6,769 bases of DNA, from the NCBI GenBank assembly GCA_030688705.1, contig JAUYJH010000078.1, positions 1 to 6,769 on the forward strand, given 5' to 3'. The DNA comes from Deltaproteobacteria bacterium. Its GTDB lineage: Bacteria > UBA10199 > SPLOWO2-01-44-7. Positions 6,218 through 6,769 of the stretch are shown in pieces. The notes under the pieces were generated by a model. The model did not search any database and was not told the origin of the DNA. It worked only from the letters and a program-made list of their open reading frames with translations. A program made the translations under genes and the position numbers. How positions within the stretch are numbered: the first letter of the stretch is position 1; each line of letters starts with the position of its first letter.

Positions 6218-6532
6218 ATGGATACCATCGCAGTAGGCCTTCACGTTTTTGTCTGCCTCTTTTTGGTCGGAGTGATCATGCTCCAGAGCGGAAAGGGGGC
6301 CGACATCGGCGCTACCTTCGGCGGCGGCATGTCGCAAACCCTGTTCGGGGGCAGAGGGCCGGCAACATTTTTGAATAAATTAACGATTATCGTTTCGGTG
6401 ATTTTTCTTATGACCTCTGTCTGGCTCGTGAAAATCAGCCAGAAGCAGGGAACAGAGTCGGTCATCGGCAACGTACCGGCGCAAACGGAGACGGTGCCGG
6501 TGCAACCGACAGAGAAAAAAGAGGGGAAGTAA
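6218..6532 (+). CDS. secG: Protein-export membrane protein SecG
   Basis: This 104-residue protein is a small inner-membrane subunit of the SecYEG translocon, which assists protein export driven by SecA. It has two predicted membrane spans, about residues 4-22 and 53-71. They flank the strongly conserved cytoplasmic segment MLQSGKGADIGATFGGGMSQTLFGGRGPATFL, quoted here in part: LQSGKGADIGATFGGG then SQTLFG. After the second span comes a polar, low-complexity tail rich in Thr, Gln, Val and Pro that ends in lysines, as is common and poorly conserved in SecG. The start is well supported by AAGGAG at 6208-6213, the clearest ribosome-binding site in the window. Placement directly after tpiA and before a tRNA-Leu is a known proteobacterial arrangement. 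It is the last protein gene of the run. Confidence 0.96.
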   Translation: MDTIAVGLHVFVCLFLVGVIMLQSGKGADIGATFGGGMSQTLFGGRGPATFLNKLTIIVSVIFLMTSVWLVKISQKQGTESVIGNVPAQTETVPVQPTEKKEGK

Positions 6533-6537
6533 GAATA

Positions 6538-6634
6538 CCTCTATTTTCCATTGTCCATTTTCTATTTTCCAAATTTTGCGACAATCGAAAATAGAAATTA
6601 GAGAATAGAGGAAAATTTTTCTGTCGCAAAATTT
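6538..6634. repeat. Nested AT-rich inverted repeats between secG and tRNA-Leu
   Basis: Three perfect dyads are packed here. CCTCTATT (6538-6545) pairs with AATAGAGG (6604-6611). TTTCTATTTTC (6559-6569) pairs with GAAAATAGAAA (6587-6597). AAATTTTGCGACA (6571-6583) pairs with TGTCGCAAAATTT (6622-6634). The first two nest in one hairpin. The third starts in the loop of the second and pairs beyond it, so an RNA would form either a pseudoknot or an alternative hairpin. The block also carries the 12-mer shared with the spacer at 734-745. T5 at 6616-6620 follows the first hairpin, so it might act as a weak, AT-rich transcription terminator after secG. It may equally be a decayed small mobile repeat. 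Confidence 0.75.
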
Positions 6635-6636
6635 TT

Positions 6637-6718
6637 GCCCAGGTGGCGGAATTGGTATACGCGCAGGACTAAGGATCCTGTGGGGAAACTCTTGCGGGTT
6701 CGAGTCCCGCCCTGGGCA
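6637..6718 (+). tRNA. tRNA-Leu, anticodon AAG
   Basis: The 82-nt sequence folds into a complete class II cloverleaf. The acceptor stem is GCCCAGG (6637-6643) with CCTGGGC (6711-6717). The D stem is GCG (6646-6648) with CGC (6660-6662), with GG in the D loop. The anticodon stem CAGGA (6664-6668) pairs with TCCTG (6676-6680) around the loop CTAAGGA, giving anticodon AAG at 6671-6673. The long variable arm (6681-6693) and discriminator A at 6718 mark leucine rather than serine. The T stem GCGGG (6694-6698) pairs with CCCGC (6706-6710) around TTCGAGT. No CCA is encoded; CAT follows the discriminator base, so CCA must be added enzymatically. The anticodon reads CUU and, if A34 is deaminated to inosine, also CUC and CUA. 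The position after secG matches E. coli leuU, which has anticodon GAG. Confidence 0.95.
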
Positions 6719-6769
6719 CATTATTTCTTTGCTACCTTCCCTCTCGGATAAATATTCATCCGCAAGTTG

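Noticed and set aside
6380..6721. 113-codon - strand reading frame over the tRNA
   Set aside because: Its beginning is the antisense of a tRNA-Leu (GRDSNPQ-type chance peptide), and the rest is antisense to the spacer and to secG.
6719..6769. Possible - strand gene end (stop at 6721-6723, reading ...YPRGKVAKK) and an 18-bp imperfect palindrome at 6745-6762
   Set aside because: Only about 15 codons are in the window and they match nothing recognisable; the palindrome is short and imperfect. A converging gene is possible but unsupported.

Overview
The window reads as an ordinary stretch of bacterial chromosome with moderate GC content. All eight complete genes lie on the + strand and are tightly packed. 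A tRNA gene follows them. The source organism cannot be fixed from sequence alone. The order triosephosphate isomerase, SecG, tRNA-Leu is the proteobacterial arrangement (E. coli keeps secG next to leuU). The short palindromic intergenic repeats and the MqnD-type protein would suit a deltaproteobacterium-like or related uncultured lineage. That placement is inference.

Layout: (1) Bases 1-125 hold no convincing gene, but contain a perfect 16-bp palindrome, an inverted repeat and a short direct repeat. (2) Bases 126-3126 carry four genes. They encode a stand-alone DEDDy exonuclease of the YprB/RNase H-like type, an MqnD-family protein (menaquinone futalosine pathway or a relative), a thioredoxin-reductase-like flavoprotein without the redox cysteines, and a HAD-family phosphatase/phosphomutase. 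The last three overlap at their start and stop codons (TAATG and GTGA), so they are probably translationally coupled. (3) Bases 3184-6532 carry gap, pgk, tpiA and secG. The first three are consecutive steps of central glycolysis, and secG encodes a small subunit of the Sec translocon. (4) Bases 6533-6636 hold nested AT-rich inverted repeats. (5) Bases 6637-6718 are a class II tRNA-Leu with anticodon AAG. The last 51 bases hold no assignable gene.

No wholly new multi-gene defence or mobile system is visible. Four points deserve attention. A 65-bp dispersed-type palindrome sits between gap and pgk and appears to supply the pgk start codon. The tRNA-Leu has A34 (AAG) where the syntenic E. coli gene has GAG. 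The coupled MqnD-like/flavoprotein/HAD trio has altered active-site motifs. Repeat-like spacers share an exact 12-mer nearly 6 kb apart.
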